In this document: piece after piece, positions 1 to 14,136 of the stretch
Layout: each line of letters begins with the position of its first letter
Numbering within the stretch: the first letter of the stretch is position 1
Assembly (NCBI GenBank): GCA_003952965.2
Contig: RXIC02000003.1
Location: 1-64,000 of the forward strand
Reading direction: 5' to 3'
Source of the DNA: Morella rubra
Taxonomy: Eukaryota; Streptophyta; Magnoliopsida; Fagales; Myricaceae
Length of the DNA stretch: 64,000 bases
Program-made: the position numbers and the translations under genes
Notes under the pieces: model-generated
Database searches by the model: none
Seen by the model: the letters and a program-made list of their open reading frames with translations, nothing else
What the model was told of the DNA's origin: nothing

Positions 1-566
1 GTAATAGGATCCTTGCCCATCCAATAAAAAAAAAAGACTGAAACAAATAAAAAACAGGTTCTTTTATGTGGGTCACTGAGGTCTCTGTAAGCTCCAAATG
101 ACAAGGGTAACTAACAATTGGGTCCCAAATGTAAGCGCAAAACAGAGGCCAATAAATTTGACCTCGCTGATTAGCCAAAAAAAATTTTGACACCGCATTT
201 TCTTTCCTTCTGCCTGGGAAGATAACATATAGGCTACGGTTGGATACTTTTCAAAACGTTTTCAAAAATTTATAACAGTTATTTTTTTTTTATCGATTTT
301 AATATTTTTTTATTAATCTCGATATCTTTTTATAAATTTTAACAATTTTTAATACACGTTTTTACCGATTCTAATTGAATTTACACGACTTTTAAAAAAA
401 TACAAATACAAACAACTGTCGTAAGTTCCTCAGTCAGAATTCCGTGCTGTAAGCACAAAACGGCAATTCACACCAGCCATCCACTCCGTTCTGCCCTGCA
501 ACAAATTCCCATTATGGAAGATCTCATTGTAAACTAATTTCTCCGTCTGTCTTGTTCTCTGTAGCT
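1..566. other. Upstream intergenic region with AT-rich foldback-like block
   Basis: There is no gene in this stretch; it is the upstream region of the Tic22-like gene. Bases about 235-425 are an AT-rich block of repeated T- and A-tracts. It begins near 'acggttggatac' and ends near 'aaacaactgtcgt', which are imperfectly complementary, as in a decayed MITE. I could not place a convincing TATA box. The element call is an inference. Confidence 0.35.
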
Positions 567-3500
567 ATGTCTCACAGTAAGTCCCACAGAAACCCGCTCG
601 TGCCCATGGCGTTCCCTGCCGAGCCCGTCTCCCACTTCCTCCAATCCGCCACTTCCAATCTCCTCCCTCTCTTCAATCCCCCCAAAACGACGTCGCTGTC
701 TCCCCCTCAAGCCGCACCACCCTCTAAAATCTGCTTCCCACTCCTCCTCCCCTCTAATTCACCCTTCGACTTCACTGGGCCCGACTCCATCTCCACCACC
801 AACAGTGGCGTCCCATCGTCGTCCGAGACAAACTCCTCCTCCGCGTTCCCATCGACTGTCAGGATTGCCGGGCTGAACTCCAGCGGCAGGGGCGGTGGGC
901 CCGCCTTCGTGGGCCAGGTCTTCAGTATGTGCGACCTTTCCGGGACCGGTCTCATGGCCGTCTCCACCCACTTCGACATTCCCTTCCTCTCCAAAAGGTG
1001 CACCATTTTTAAAAGTTTTAAATACTCAACTGGGGATTTCTGCAATATGGCAAAATTTCCTTGGACACTAATTTCTTTGACCAGAAATTTGAAAAATAAT
1101 TATTTGAGTTGAATCTCTTTTGGTTTGTAGAACACCTGATTGGCTTAAGAAGATTTTTGCAACAATAAATAAGAGCGAAAGAAATGGCCCTGTATTCCGC
1201 TTCTTCATGGATTTAGGTGATGCTGGTACGTTTTGGTAGTAGGGATCTGTTGTCCTTATCATAAAGTACGATTAGAAAATTTTCTACTTGAGATTACTTG
1301 AATACTGACTCGTAATGTTGCAGTGGCATATGTTAAACGATTGAATATCCCAAGTGGCGTGGTGGGTGCCTGTCGTCTTGATTTAGCATACGAGCATTTC
1401 AAGGTATTGCTCTTGCTTGAATGTCGGGGATGTTTAGATCGTGTGGAAAATAAATACCTTGTGAGGTTCTACTTGGTCTTAACATTCTGGGAGCATCTCA
1501 TCCCTGGTTGGGTTATATTTCACATGCTTGAAGCCTTTTATCTATAAAGTTTTGTGTGGCTATAGCTAACCTTAGATACATGAAGAAACCTTAATCCTAT
1601 AATACACATGAAAGCAAGGAACGACCTTTTCATAAACGAGCTCTGTTGAAGCTTTGTTCAGATGTTCAATTAATGATGGTGGATGTTTTTTGGGAAAGCT
1701 AAATCCCAAATGCCAGGCAATAGAAGATTTTGTGATCGTTTCTGCATTTCTCTGAATGCAAAAAAGCTGTGTGGGGTCTAAGTTTGGTATAAAATGTCAT
1801 GCATCAGTGGTGAATTTGAAGCAAGTGATAGTTTCAAGTTGTTTAGTACTAGTTTGCAAGAGGTGTGGAAACCTAGTTCAGGAGATTCAGAGACAGAATT
1901 TCAAGAAATGATAGACTATGGAGTTAATGCATCTACTAGAGGTTAGAAACATGATACAAGTTACTCTATGTTTTGTGGTTGTTTTTACATTTCAAATATA
2001 TTACTATGTTTGCTTTGAGGGAGTAATATGGGGTGCATTGGATGTGCTATAAGGACGGGTAGAATGCTAGAAAGGATGCTCATTGAGGAGGTTAAACGCA
2101 TATCTTTGGACAGAGAGCATATACTTGAGTTTATCAGAAGCTTGGAGTTATACTAATGTTGCCGACTCAAATAGTTGGACATAGGCATTGTAGTTCTGAA
2201 TGAGCTCTTTGTGTTATTTTAAATTTGTGAAATAGTCTGTAGTATGCTTGCACATGGTTCATATCTACAATACGGCAAGAAATGGATTCAATTTTTAACG
2301 TAGTTTCCTAAAAGTATGTTCTTGTGTTGAAATCATTCTGTGGTCTTCTTCCAGATTAGTTTTTAAATTGGCCATTATTTGTGATTCAGGAAAAACCTCA
2401 TTTGTTCCAGTTTGTTCCAAATGAAAAACAGGTATGAAAAGGAGTTCATGTGTTGTTATCCATTGGGATTTAGCATTTTTTTTTTTATACTTTACTATCC
2501 CTGCAGGTCAAGGCTGCCAACAAGCTTCTGAAGACAATCCCACGGAATGGGGGAAGCAAAAAGGTTGATGGTGTTCCAGTTTTTAGTGCTCAAAACTTGG
2601 ACATTGCCATAGCAACTACAGATGGGATTAAGTGGTGAGTTCTGCCATGTTGTGCTTGTTTGTAGCTTAGGACTTTATTTTTTGGACCCCCCCGGGGGGG
2701 GGAGGGGGTTGGGGATTTTATTTCTTGTTCATGGCATATTGTTGTGTGATGAAGGTGAATCTTTAGTTTTGGGTTCCATCTTAGTTTGCTATCCGCCCTT
2801 GTATTCTAGGTATGTTAGCCCGGTCTTGGTGGAAAAGGAAATGCTGATTTGTTTGCTCTTTTCTGTCTTCTAGCCTTTGTCAAATAGTTACTTATTTCGT
2901 ATTGAAGGCTGGCTTCTTATTCTATTTTTATTCCAATAAGCTCTTCTAAGATATATAACATTGGACATTGTAATTTTTCTTTCTGTGAGACTATAGTTTG
3001 AATCTTTGATGCTCACATTGTTACTGGTACTTCCATCAGGTATACTCCGTACTTCTTTGATAAAAACGTGCTTGATAACATTCTTGAAGAATCTGTTGAC
3101 CAACATTTCCAGTCTTTAATTCAAACTCGGCACATGCAACGCCGACGGGATGTTGTTGATGACAACTTGACTGCAGAAGTAATTGAAGAGATTGGTGATA
3201 GCCTATGGGAGCCTCCAGAGGTATGAAATCCATCGCTCTGTCATTAATTCTTGGAGAGGTATCAAACTTCAAAAACCCAGGAGTGTTAGCATATTAGATG
3301 GGTGGATCAGAGATCTTGTATCCATTCTATAACGCTTTTGCTTCAGAGCTTGGTGACTCACGGCAATTGGCAGTAAACTGTTTTTAGAAGCGGTATTAGT
3401 TTTGTTTGCCAGTTCATATTGGGTTCTGTGCTCTCAAGACATGCTTGCCAGCAGTAATCATCACTCTGGAATAGAATTGAATGTAATGAAGAAGATATAG

Positions 3501-5675
3501 AGCAAAGAAATAGGAAGAGAAGTAAGAAACAACAAAGTTGAACAACAAATCAGCTACGCCAAGGATGTAAAGCTTGAACTCATGTTTTGTCTTGATTGCA
3601 ACATCTCGACAGGTTCAAGAACTAATGGATGAGATGGGAAATTCTGGAATACCTTTTAGTGTTATTTCAAAGGCAGCTGAAATGCAGCTCCTTTATGCAG
3701 TCGACAGAGTGATCCTTGGTAACAGGTGGTTGCGGAAAGCCACAGGGATACAACCAAAGTTTCCTTATATGGTTGACTCATTTGAGAAAAGGTATGTCTA
3801 CGGCAAATCAGTTGATGAAAAAAGTTTATGGCATGGTTTGCCTTTTCCCTCATATACAAAGTTTCAATGATGGAAACTGGAAACTCTATGTAAACCATCC
3901 AGAATTGACCACTTGATATGACGTTCCAGTAGTTTCTGAATTCTAATTTTTGACTGACTAGATAACCTAGGCATTTCTTTGTTGTGTCCTTTAATGTGCT
4001 TAAGAAGATGCTGTATCTTCTGGCATCAGAATCCACTTTCAAGAACTTCCTTCTCTAGTTCAGTTATTGCCAAAGAAAACTTGAAGTATACACTCTAGTG
4101 CAGAAAACAAAGATGACTGCATACCTAGACTTGGAAAATAAAGTATGGTCACAGATAAAAGAATCCGGTAGTGAAGGGTGATGCCTCATGTGACAGATGT
4201 TCACTTGGTCTTTATCAAGAAATAGCTTTCTCTCGCTGTTCCAAGGTCAAAAGGTTTTTTTTTTTTTTTTTTAGGGTAACTAAGGTCAAAGGCTGAAACT
4301 GAGTAACTGACAACTTCTAGGTTTTGCGTCTTACAATTATTGATGTAAAAGTTTGTTTTTACTTCCATTATCTTTCCCAAGGATACATTTGGGAAGGAAC
4401 CACGGTGTTGTTAGTTTGCTGTAGTATACAAAAACCACACAAACTGGGAAAGAACGGTATGGTATTTGGAACATTATAGCAAGACTCTTGATGGTCTGGC
4501 CTCTTGCAAATTAGAGTCACTGTTCCACCCCTCATGTCGAGGTCTTCTTTGCTTGTATCCAGTGGATGAGAGCATGGATTTGTGTGACCTGTTTGATTTG
4601 ATTTGGGTACCATGTTCACAGAAAGACTCAAGCTAAGATATAATGGGCTTTCTTGTTGTTTTGGCGTGGCTGTAGACCTTGTTGCTGAACTATGCATACC
4701 ACATACATGATGCTTTTTGTTGTTCCCTTGGTGTCTTTTTTAATCGTTTGTTATGTTTGATGGAAGGCTTGGGTATCGTTGCATGGTTAATGCAATCTAC
4801 GCTTATAGGTTAGGAACATTGGTTTCTACTAATCAACAGTTAGCATTGGGGCTTTTGCTCTTCAACTATTGCTCGATGCTTGTAGATTCAAAACTATAGA
4901 GGTAGAATAGTGGTTTAGTGTATGACTTCATGAGTTTATCGTTGAACATGTAGCATTTTTTCTTTTTCAATGTCATTTTAGGACCATTTCAACAGCCTGA
5001 AGTAACTGGCCAAAAACTTGTAAACTTAGGCTGTTTGTGGCAATGATCGTTTGATCCGTTTCCCCCCTTAAATATTCACATTGTAAGACCTGAGTACAAC
5101 TGGAACTGGTTCTACCTCTCGTGCATGCATTTATAACAGCATCATTGTTGTTATGTTGCAGGAGTGCGGCTTCTTTTCTGAGATCATCCCTGCCTAGCAG
5201 CTGTCTTCCCAACATTGAGATGGAGAATGATAGTATAGATTCTCAACGCCGAGGCAATTCAGAGCTTACATTAAAGGATAATATTCAAGACCACCAAGGA
5301 CACAAACGTGATCTCAGGTTGCCTTTTGCAGATTTACTTAGTCATCTATGGTCAAAAAAGTCATGTCAAACAGAAGACTCATCGATGGAATGCATAAAAC
5401 AAGGCCTCCAGCCAAATCCTTTTCTTCCGAAGATTACAATGGTTGGAATCTCAACTGGGGAGGCTGGTCCGATGAGCAAAGCCAGTTTAAAGAAGACCAT
5501 GGAGGATCTAACAAAAGAGTTGGAGCAGACTGAGCAGGGAAATTCCACATATGGTAGTAGCAATGAGTTCAAAATTGATGATAGGGATCCACTGTTTGTA
5601 GCAAATGTGGGCGATTACTATTCTGGCATGACAAAGACTGGTTCAGCACGCTGGGTCCGTGGTAGAAGTGTTTAG
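567..5675 (+). CDS. Tic22-like family protein (plastid import-related)
   Basis: Eight exons: 567-997, 1131-1225, 1324-1403, 2390-2431, 2507-2634, 3040-3220, 3613-3791, 5162-5675. All introns are GT-AG and the phases close exactly, giving 549 aa. The start ATG at 567 is the first in frame. Residues 1-95 are rich in Ser, Pro and Thr, as in a plastid-targeting leader. The Tic22-like domain begins near residue 98 (VRIAGLN) and continues through 'TPDWLKKIF', 'FFMDLGDAVAYVKRLNIP', 'GVPVFSAQNLDIA' and 'WYTPYFFDKNVLD'. The C-terminal 170 residues are hydrophilic and divergent. Length and order fit the long Tic22-like proteins of plants (Arabidopsis At5g62650 type, from memory) rather than the short core Tic22 of about 270 aa. 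Core Tic22 is an intermembrane-space component of chloroplast import; this longer branch is poorly characterised, so its role is inferred. The last intron (3792-5161) is unusually long. Confidence 0.88.
2687..2702. repeat. C7G9 self-complementary homopolymer tract in an intron
   Basis: Seven C are followed directly by nine G, then by more G-rich sequence, within intron 5 of the Tic22-like gene. The block can fold on itself. Homopolymer length here is error-prone in any sequencing chemistry. Confidence 0.8.
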
Positions 5676-8529
5676 AGGACCTGGTTGAGGACATAGTTGC
5701 TTTTGGTGGGGATAATTGTGAATATTTATGCATTTGATAAATACGCGGTCTGCCAACAAAAAGAAAGCAAGGGAAGAAAAGTGTAATCTGGTAAGCCATA
5801 GTTTTGTAGGTTATATTTCTTGCTTGGATGCCATCTTCTTGGGTGTGTGTCCAAGTGGAGGCATTTTGTCTGCGATGACAATCGGCCATCTTAGCATTAA
5901 GGGTGACTATTAGCAGACAGTGAAGATCACCTGGTCGAATTTTGTATGCTCAGATGCTTGAATAAGACATTGAACAAGATATATATTTCTTTCTTGCTCT
6001 GGTTATGGCCATGGGCCCATGTTGAGCATTCTGGTTGTGGATTTAGGAAGTCTGCGAAATCTGGCTTCGTTGTATTATAATGCTTTTACAAGTAAATGTA
6101 GCTTGAGTTTCTAACCGAATCTCAAAAGGTTTTCAGGCTGTTCATACCGGATGTTGTTTTATAACTTTCTAGTGGAGGGCATGTGCAAAACAAAACCTAC
6201 AGTCGAATAATCATGGATATTCGCGAGGAATTCCTTGAGAGATGGATGGGGGCCCCATCATATAATGGTTCTGCTATTGAAGACTGTTCAATGAGCTCGA
6301 CATTTTAACTTCTTTTGAAGGTGTTAAATCTGCGCATAGGCTATACCATAAAAATTGTCTGTCCGACTGTCCGCATCTTTGCCTTGAGCTAGATGTAGCA
6401 ATTAACAGAATCTTAATGAGCAACATGTAGTATTTTAACTTTCAGATTCTATGCCCTTAAGAGTAATGTTTTCGGAAGAAGCAAGTGTTGAGGCGTTGGT
6501 TGGATAAGCTTATATTATTTCTTATTATGGCAATGGAGCTATTTTCTTTTTGTTGATTGACATGCATGTGCATCTGTTCCATTGATTGACATGCATGTGT
6601 ATCGAGAGGATCAGTTTCTGAAAAATTAAAGCCGACCATTGAACCGAGGTCTCCCAAGACTGATGGGACCGATCCTAATTCAGTTTCAGCGAGTGTCATT
6701 TTCGATCACCGTGAACAACCAACAACCACCACACAAAAAATTGCCCACCATGAAGAACCAAGACCAAACCAAAAAATTTGCCCACCGTGCAAGCATTTAC
6801 ATCATTGATCCAACAAAAAATCGTCAACAAATTTTAATCAACAAAAACCAAAATCAAAAAAACTAGAAATTAGGAAAATCCAGAAATAGGGAGGGACCCA
6901 AAAACCTAGAGAGAGAGAGAGAAAGGGGGGAGAGGAGAGGAGAGTTGTGGCAACAAATAAAGAGGGGAGAGAAGTACACCGGCTGAAAGGGAGAGAGGGG
7001 AAAACCCTTACCCTCGGGGCTCGGGGTCGTGGATAAGGGGAGGGGAATGATTAGAAATTAGAACCCCTAAAATTAGAATATTTTATTTTAGGCTTGGTTT
7101 GATTTTGATGGATCGAACCCCTAAAGTTAAGCATCGAACCAAACCCTCAGTTTTCAAAGGGACTGGGTCAGCAACCAAACCGACCTCAATATAAACCGAA
7201 CAAAGCGAGTTGGGCTCACTCAATTTCTATCTGGCCGATCAGTTTCAGTCCAACTATGATTAACTAGTTCTATTATAGTTATTTGAATTTCAACTGTTTG
7301 GATGTAAAATTTTAATAAAATTTTATATCGGTATATAAAAAAGAGGTGGCATTACAATCGATGAATAAGAAAAAAATAAAAGTAAAATTTTAATGTATAT
7401 TTGTAAAGGTAAAGTTTTAATAAAATTTTTTAAAATTTTTGATAAACAAACGCTATATTAATATGGCTATTCATTCTTCTAGCGCAAACCCGTTAGTACA
7501 ATTGATTGCTCCAAAACTGAACCTTTAAACCAGAAAGAACCCGAGTTTGGAATGGAGCATGGGATACTAGGGGACGAAGCTATCAGGCTATATATGTATT
7601 GGGCAATGAGAAAAATTCTTTGACAGAGAGAAAGGCGGCTGCGGCGCATATGCTTTTTGCATGCTCTTGGCGCCCCCACCCCACCAAAAGAAAAAGCTAT
7701 AGAATATGACTTTTCCACCCCTTTGCCTGAACGAAAGAATTCTGTGGAATTCTCCGCACAATTATTTGAAAGCTAGCTCCGGTAACAAGATACATGTACC
7801 CATGACTTCACATCACGCTTTTGAGATATTTTGTTAGGAACTTGTTTTTTTACTGTTTCTTGGCGTAGCATTAATGCCCATTTTTTTTCTTTTGGTAGAA
7901 CAACACTAGACATCTGGCCAGCTGATGGTTTGATGTTGTTTCTACCGTATATGTATATGGTTAGACTAAATGAACCACACGCCTGCATTCCTACACTCTA
8001 AAGTAGACCCTCAACATTGAACATAAATTTCCCAGAACTAATATATAAGCACCGATAGCCGCATGCAGTTGATCGCTTCACTAATAACTGATCAGAGACG
8101 AACATCCCTGCAGAATTCCTGAGAAATGAGACAGTTGATCTCCTCGCATTGTATTTCACTTGAAGTGCGGTTCTGAGTTCATTGCCCTGACAAGACGGGA
8201 TAACTTGACCGTAGCACCACGGACTCTGCATTTCTGCAAGTTTCCATTTTTAGGACCGATATTTGATGATGGAAGGGCCACAAACAGAGGCCAATGATGT
8301 CTAGCTCATAGTGTTTACTACTGCTATTACAAAGTTAACTAATCATGAAAACAAGAAACTAGAGCTACAATGGATGACATACATGCTGATAGTGGCGATA
8401 GTTCCTTGGTGCTTTCCGGTACCTTCCCCATCTCCTCGTGTGTGGCCCTTCCCATTAATGAAAAGATGGTGTATGGTGGGATGTCCCCCCGCCCCCCGGC
8501 GCTCTCAAAGCTTTTGCCAAACCCGCCTT

Positions 8530-8562
<33 letters not shown>

Positions 8563-9282
8563 GAAAGAAGAAAGAAGAAAGAGGCAGATATGTCTTCTCA
8601 GAAGATCCCATGCATGATAATGACAATCACATCTTTAGTCACACCTAGGCCTTCAAGAAGGCATAACAAAAGCCTATATGGCATCCTATATATCTTTCTG
8701 TCTAATCTGACCAACGCGAAGAAAGACCAGAAGAGTTTGGCTGAGTTCTAATGACGTATAACGAGTCTAGACCTTGTAACTTGAATGAACTAATCATCTC
8801 GAGAGGGAGCGAGAGTTTTTGGGTAGGGACGGAGAGACAGTAAGTCTTTCCAATCATCTTGAATGAAGTTCCTCATGTTGTCTGCTAAGTGAGAATTCAA
8901 AAGCTATCTACGTGCGTTTAAGATCACAAATTGTGTGATTTATCTATGTATGCTAAAACCATCATATGATTGATGAACGCCTTTAACAACGTATATTATC
9001 TAGTGGGTTTGGTGTGGTTGATTTTAAGGATTCCTCTAAGTCGATAAATTTGAAGACAAAACTTTAAACATTTTCTTTGACAAATCCAACCAAACAAAGG
9101 CAAAAGGCATGCAGGATAGTAATCAATGCAAGATCTTATTCCCAAACTGAAATTTTGGACCCCTCCCTATAAAAAGGATCAGAGAATTGTTTGGGCTAGG
9201 TAGAACTGCTAGTGGTGGTCCCAAATTAAATATTTTAGATATTAATTAAGCTTCCTTTGGAAGCACCCATTTCGTAAATTAA
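5676..9282. other. Intergenic region, no gene recognised
   Basis: This holds the 3' flank of the Tic22-like gene and then AT-rich DNA. Bases 6905-7010 are purine-rich (GA/GGA repeats). Bases about 7290-7465 are an AT-rich block with T/A-tracts ending in 'aaacaaacgc', similar in style to the MITE at 9283 but without clear termini. A (CT)n microsatellite lies at 8530-8554. The open frames here are short, lack splice context and match no family I recognise. Confidence 0.6.
8530..8554. repeat. (CT)n microsatellite
   Basis: About 12 uninterrupted CT units, followed by an imperfect extension 'gtctctctg'. Confidence 0.9.
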
Positions 9283-9483
9283 GGTTGTGTTTGAGTGTTA
9301 AAATTTTTTAAAATTTTAAATATTGAAATTTGTGAAAAAATGAAAAAAGAGATGATTAGAATAAATTTTTTATATTTATTATGGTGAAAAGTAATCATTT
9401 AATAGGAAGAAAGATATTATATTATAATTATTTTATTATATTAAAATTTCGGAAGGCTAAAATTTTAATAAACAAACACAACC
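9283..9483. mobile_element. Non-autonomous MITE-like element with 11-bp terminal inverted repeats
   Basis: The left end 'ggttgtgtttg' (9283-9293) is the exact reverse complement of the right end 'caaacacaacc' (9473-9483). Complementarity continues imperfectly inward through 'gttaaaatttt' and 'aaaattttaat'. The 201-bp element is very AT-rich and has no coding capacity. A target-site duplication is not clear, so the superfamily is not assigned. Related AT-rich blocks occur near 7290-7465, 12390-12590 and 22266-22420. Confidence 0.7.
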
Positions 9484-12400
9484 CAAGTACAAATACAGAC
9501 TCAGCTTCCTTCTTGGAGATCATGACAATATATATGGATACTCAGTTCAATTAGTGTCTCCATCTTTAAGTTGGTATAAGAATTTTTTTTTTATAGAAAT
9601 GTTTAAATGGCTTAATTAATCAAGGCCTTCTCAAGACTATTTGGGGCAACCAGCAGACCTATTCTTTTAATGTGCGTTTAATTTAATCATTTAAAACATT
9701 AACTTTAATTTTGATATTAATTAATTCCTTCGTCCATGAATATTATATAAAAATCCAAGCTAGCGAGTAATTGTATATAATCACCAATCTTTTTTCTCGA
9801 TAAATTATCGAATCAAGCGAGCAAAGATTAATGGAGAGTGGTGTAATTTTTACAGCCATCGTTATTGCTTCTTTTTATTTTTTATAATATTGTTTTTGAC
9901 TCACTTTTTTGCTCATAATTTAAGTATCTCATACCAAAGAACTTCTCGTTGGATAGAAGCACTACCCAATTAACTCCACTGATCTCATGGAATAAACTAT
10001 ACATATCTTTTTTGTGGTTAAAAAGGGCGGAGATAACCAGTGTAACAATCCTCTCTGTACATGACTATAGATCAGAGCATTTTTCGTTGCAAAATGTTCG
10101 ATTTGAACTATAGTTATTATCCATTAAGCGAGCCTATCATCATAGCACCACCAAGACTATCAACCAGTCTCGATACATCCACTGAATAAACTATACATAT
10201 ATCTCGTTGACATATTTCAATTCTTGAAGATAAATGCTTCTGTATCCATGTTTACTCTGAAGTATCTTGTACTCTTCAATTTTTCTCTTCCTATCTTTTT
10301 TTCCCCTTTTATCTTAAAAGTATAATCTCATAACAAAATTAATCAGATAATATGATGAAACTTATCATGCGTTTGCCTTCCCCTCTGCAAGAAGTATCAT
10401 GGAAGTTCAACATTAATCACATACTCAGCCTATCCACCTCCATCAACAATACTTGAAAGCCACCTGCAACCTCCTTGAACCTAATCTTGAAACATCTCCT
10501 CTTTCTATTTAATTTCTTCATTTTTTTTCTGGAACTTTTTTTTTCTTTAGGCTTTCTGACCCTTCAATTTGATTTATCGTATAAATTCATTTGCTAAGAA
10601 AAAACAAAAACCCGTTAGGGATTTACTAACCATCTCTAAATTTTGATTAATATGCAATTGATTTTGCATTAATGTGAACCATAAACTGGCCAATTGCCAA
10701 AGCAAATGGACCAACAAGACATGCAGTACCATGGGTGGAGAATACCTAATTAGTAATTAATCAGTTTCAAAGCAACCTTAATTATAACTATATTAGGCAA
10801 GCTTCACCTATATATATCTATACCCACCTCTAATGGCACAAAAATGCCCGTGATGGAGACTTTACAGGTTTGTGGATTAATTTTTTGATCTAAACTCTGT
10901 AAACCCGTCCATAAATGTCAACTAATACTCAAACATGTGTATGATCTAGACAACTCACTTGCTATCTTAGTTATTTCCTTCTTTTTTTGATGAAGAGAAA
11001 CTATGTATAACAAACCCATTAATTAGTACTGAAGAGGTTAACTTTGCAGCCCACCATTCCTCATTTAAGTCAGTACTAGTCTGGGAAATCAAAATTAGGA
11101 TCGCGAGCCTTATTCAAGGAGTTCCAGATACATCCTAACCATCGAGCTACCCGAAGTGGGTTTAGTAATGATTATTTGCAACATAAATAAAAGCAAAATA
11201 TGTAATCAAGACTCTCTACTTCTAAACCAACCGCCCTTTCTCCCGCACCACCCTCAAGAAAAGTAAACAAACAAAAGTTATAAACTAGGTTAAAAAAAAC
11301 AAACATGATTGCATGCTTATAAAACTTGAAATCAAAAGCTAACATAGACAGACACATGACATGCATGCATGCTGCTAGCTACCACTTATCTTATATATTC
11401 CATCGATCCTTAAGGTAAAAGCTCCCCTTTGTTTCTGTTCTAGTCCTCCACCTACCCGATCAAATCCCAGGCAAATTAATCTGAACACTGCCTAACTTAC
11501 CATACCACACATTCACTGCCCCCACACGGCCACCGAATCACTCACCGTAAACAACGCAAAAGATTCCCCTCGTAAAGAAAGCAACTTTTGGAAAAACAAA
11601 AATCACACACCCATTTTTCAATGGCTCAAGATTCCTTACCAATAAAATTGGAATCAAAAGTTATCCCAGACTTGTTTTACAAGGCAACCGAAGATTGGAA
11701 TATTTTCTTCTTTCTCTTTTTGTCTCTTTCTAATTGAGCTAGCTGTGAGGTGGGGTCTAGCAAAACACCAAGATGTTTCTAGCAACATCGGTTGGAGGAT
11801 CCAACGGCCACGATTCCATCATCATCACCACATGTACAGTACAACAGCCCAGCAACGGCTATTTATTTTGCAATTTTCACCATAAATTATTAAATTTGAT
11901 GCATTTAACAACAAACTATCAATTGGTGTATACCTTGCAAACATTAAAGATTGTATTATGCATTTATTTAAAAATTTTAAAGGTGAGATCTTCATATAAG
12001 ATGTAAAGTATAAATATATTTCGTAATTTATGATTTTTAATAATTTAGGGGTGTAAATCATAAATTACGGGCCGTTAGAGAGTTAAAAATCTAATTTACA
12101 CAAAAAGTGAGAATGAAAGATTGGGCCCCAGTGGATCCCAAGTTGAGTTGTGTCCCCAAAGCCCACGTACGGTGGCGGTGCAGGCTGACCTCATCAACTA
12201 CTGTGCAGGCGCCAGTAGTGTGTGAATTCATGTGATGCCAACTCTCGAACAAGAATCATATTCACGCTCCCGTAGAGTGCGTGCATAACAGCCTATTTAA
12301 CTCCAAGCGACATGAGACTTTAAATTGCACAGTTTGTACTTAGAGACGAGGGACCTCGCCTTCTATTTGAATAGTTTTGAACAATTTTTTTTGTATTTTT

Positions 12401-14136
12401 TGTTTGACAAATTTTAATCCTTAAAAATTTTATCATCATTATAAAAATTTCTCTCTTCTTATTTTTTCACGAACTTCTTCACTTTTTTATTCTATATATT
12501 TTCATCAACTTTTTCGTTCTATCTCCTCAATTTTTCATTACTGTTTAAAATTTTAACAAAATTTTGTTTCTAAACATTATGTTAATAGAGTGTGATGGTA
12601 TCAAAAGTCAAGTAGATAAGCGATGTTGATTGGAGGCTCCATATGCTTGGATGCAATCCGAGCTTGATTTTTATTTTCTTTTTGAATCAAGGAGCCCTTG
12701 ATCGTTTTTAATATCGTGGTTTCTGGCAATTCCTTCCTTAATTAGCGGATAGTTTTATCGATTTGTAGAATTTTGGGTGATTCTTCTCTACTGGGCTCCA
12801 ATTCGATTGGAGTTAGGGAGGTGAAAGTGAAAGACTTTCCTTCCTCTTGCGATTATTTCCATGCGTGACTTGAGTCTAGCTAAGATTGACTAATCTAATT
12901 AAGATGGCATCATATTTTGAATATTCTTTCCTTTCATCCCAGCTAGGCCTCCTAGCATAAGTCCTCGGCCCTAGCCTTATGATCTTATACTCTTACCTTG
13001 GGCATGGACTGAAACCCCGTACCTTACTAGGCGATCTTCCTTCTATAGGGCGAAGAGTATTTACCCATTAGAATGCTCCATTGAGAAGGTGATAGGTATT
13101 TAAGAATTTTATTATTTAATCCATGTTCGTATTGAATTCAAACAACAGAGTATGGACATAATACGAATTTTGTGAGCTATAAAGTCAAAATAATTTTTTC
13201 TATAAATCATTAATTGAAAAAAAAAAACATTCATCACATGGACTAGTTAGACAATCAAATTTCTTTTTCGCGACAATACACGTGATTCATTTCATAATTG
13301 TGTCGAAGAGAATTGGAAATCAATTAAAAGTTATTTGTGGCAGTTACCACCCCACAATTGCAGCAATATGGTCGATAATTTACAACATATGTTTTGTTCT
13401 TTTTGGCCAACGAATGAAATGCATTATATTCAACTGTAAAACATTTTGTGTACGAGGTTCGAATGAACTTGACATAATTGAAAAACGCATCAATGGTACT
13501 AATAACATAAGGATCTGAATATTAATTAAATCAAAAACCCGCTTACACATAATAAAATTCGAATCATGCTCACTTATTGAATACAGCTCGTGTAAAAGTC
13601 TGTCTTTGTAACAAGTATTTCCCTTTTCATTGGGCAACTTAGTTAATTAATAAACCCAAGAAGTGAAACTGAGTAAAAACTTCTAGAGAAAATAAAGTGC
13701 ACGCTGTCAAAAAAATTGTGAACCGTAGAACTCAAATTATAGAACTCTTTGTAGCACTAGCAAAGAGAGTGGGGACTGACTTTCAGATTCCATTGTTCCT
13801 AAACTTCTTCTCTTTATTCCAAACCTCTACGTTCCAGCTCCAAGAGCCCCACTCCCCCCGAGGGAGTGCTTGCAACACAAAATGGAATGTAGCCCAGTTG
13901 TAAGACATGCTATGCCGATCCACCACATGTACCCGCAGAGTGCAGTCACCTCCTCGACGAGGCGCGTAGCAGAATCACGTGTGCGCACGCCAACCCAATC
14001 AGATTTCGAGTACATAGATAGTTAAAGCATTTTGGAGGCATTTCAATGGGGCATTTCTTTTTGGAAGTTGGAACCAACACCTCTCCTTATTTTCCTTGCC
14101 ACTTAGCTTTTGGCCTACTTTGACATTTTGCGGCAA
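9484..14136. other. Intergenic region, repeat-rich, no gene recognised
   Basis: About 4.6 kb of AT-rich DNA. It contains one copy of a dispersed repeat (10024-10160). Near 11040-11160, minus strand, a stretch resembles a tRNA-derived SINE head ('gggtagctcgatggttagg', then a degenerate B box). A T/A-tract block lies at 12390-12590. I found no gene with splice logic. Confidence 0.55.
10024..10160. repeat. Dispersed repeat, copy A
   Basis: This copy shares an ordered series of segments with 21916-22046: 'aaccagtgtaac' vs 'aaccaatgtaac', 'catgactata' vs 'cgtgactata', 'aatgttcgatttga' vs 'agtgttcggattga', 'atagtta' in both, and an A/C-rich end. Divergence is high. The class is unknown, possibly a SINE or other short non-autonomous element. 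Confidence 0.55.

Noticed and set aside
8339-8626. A 95-aa minus-strand frame with an Arg-Glu repeat
   Set aside because: The repeat is just the translated (CT)n microsatellite; the rest is unrecognised and has no neighbouring exons.
11040-11160. A tRNA gene on the minus strand
   Set aside because: Only a degenerate A box and B box are present, with no cloverleaf; at best a SINE head.
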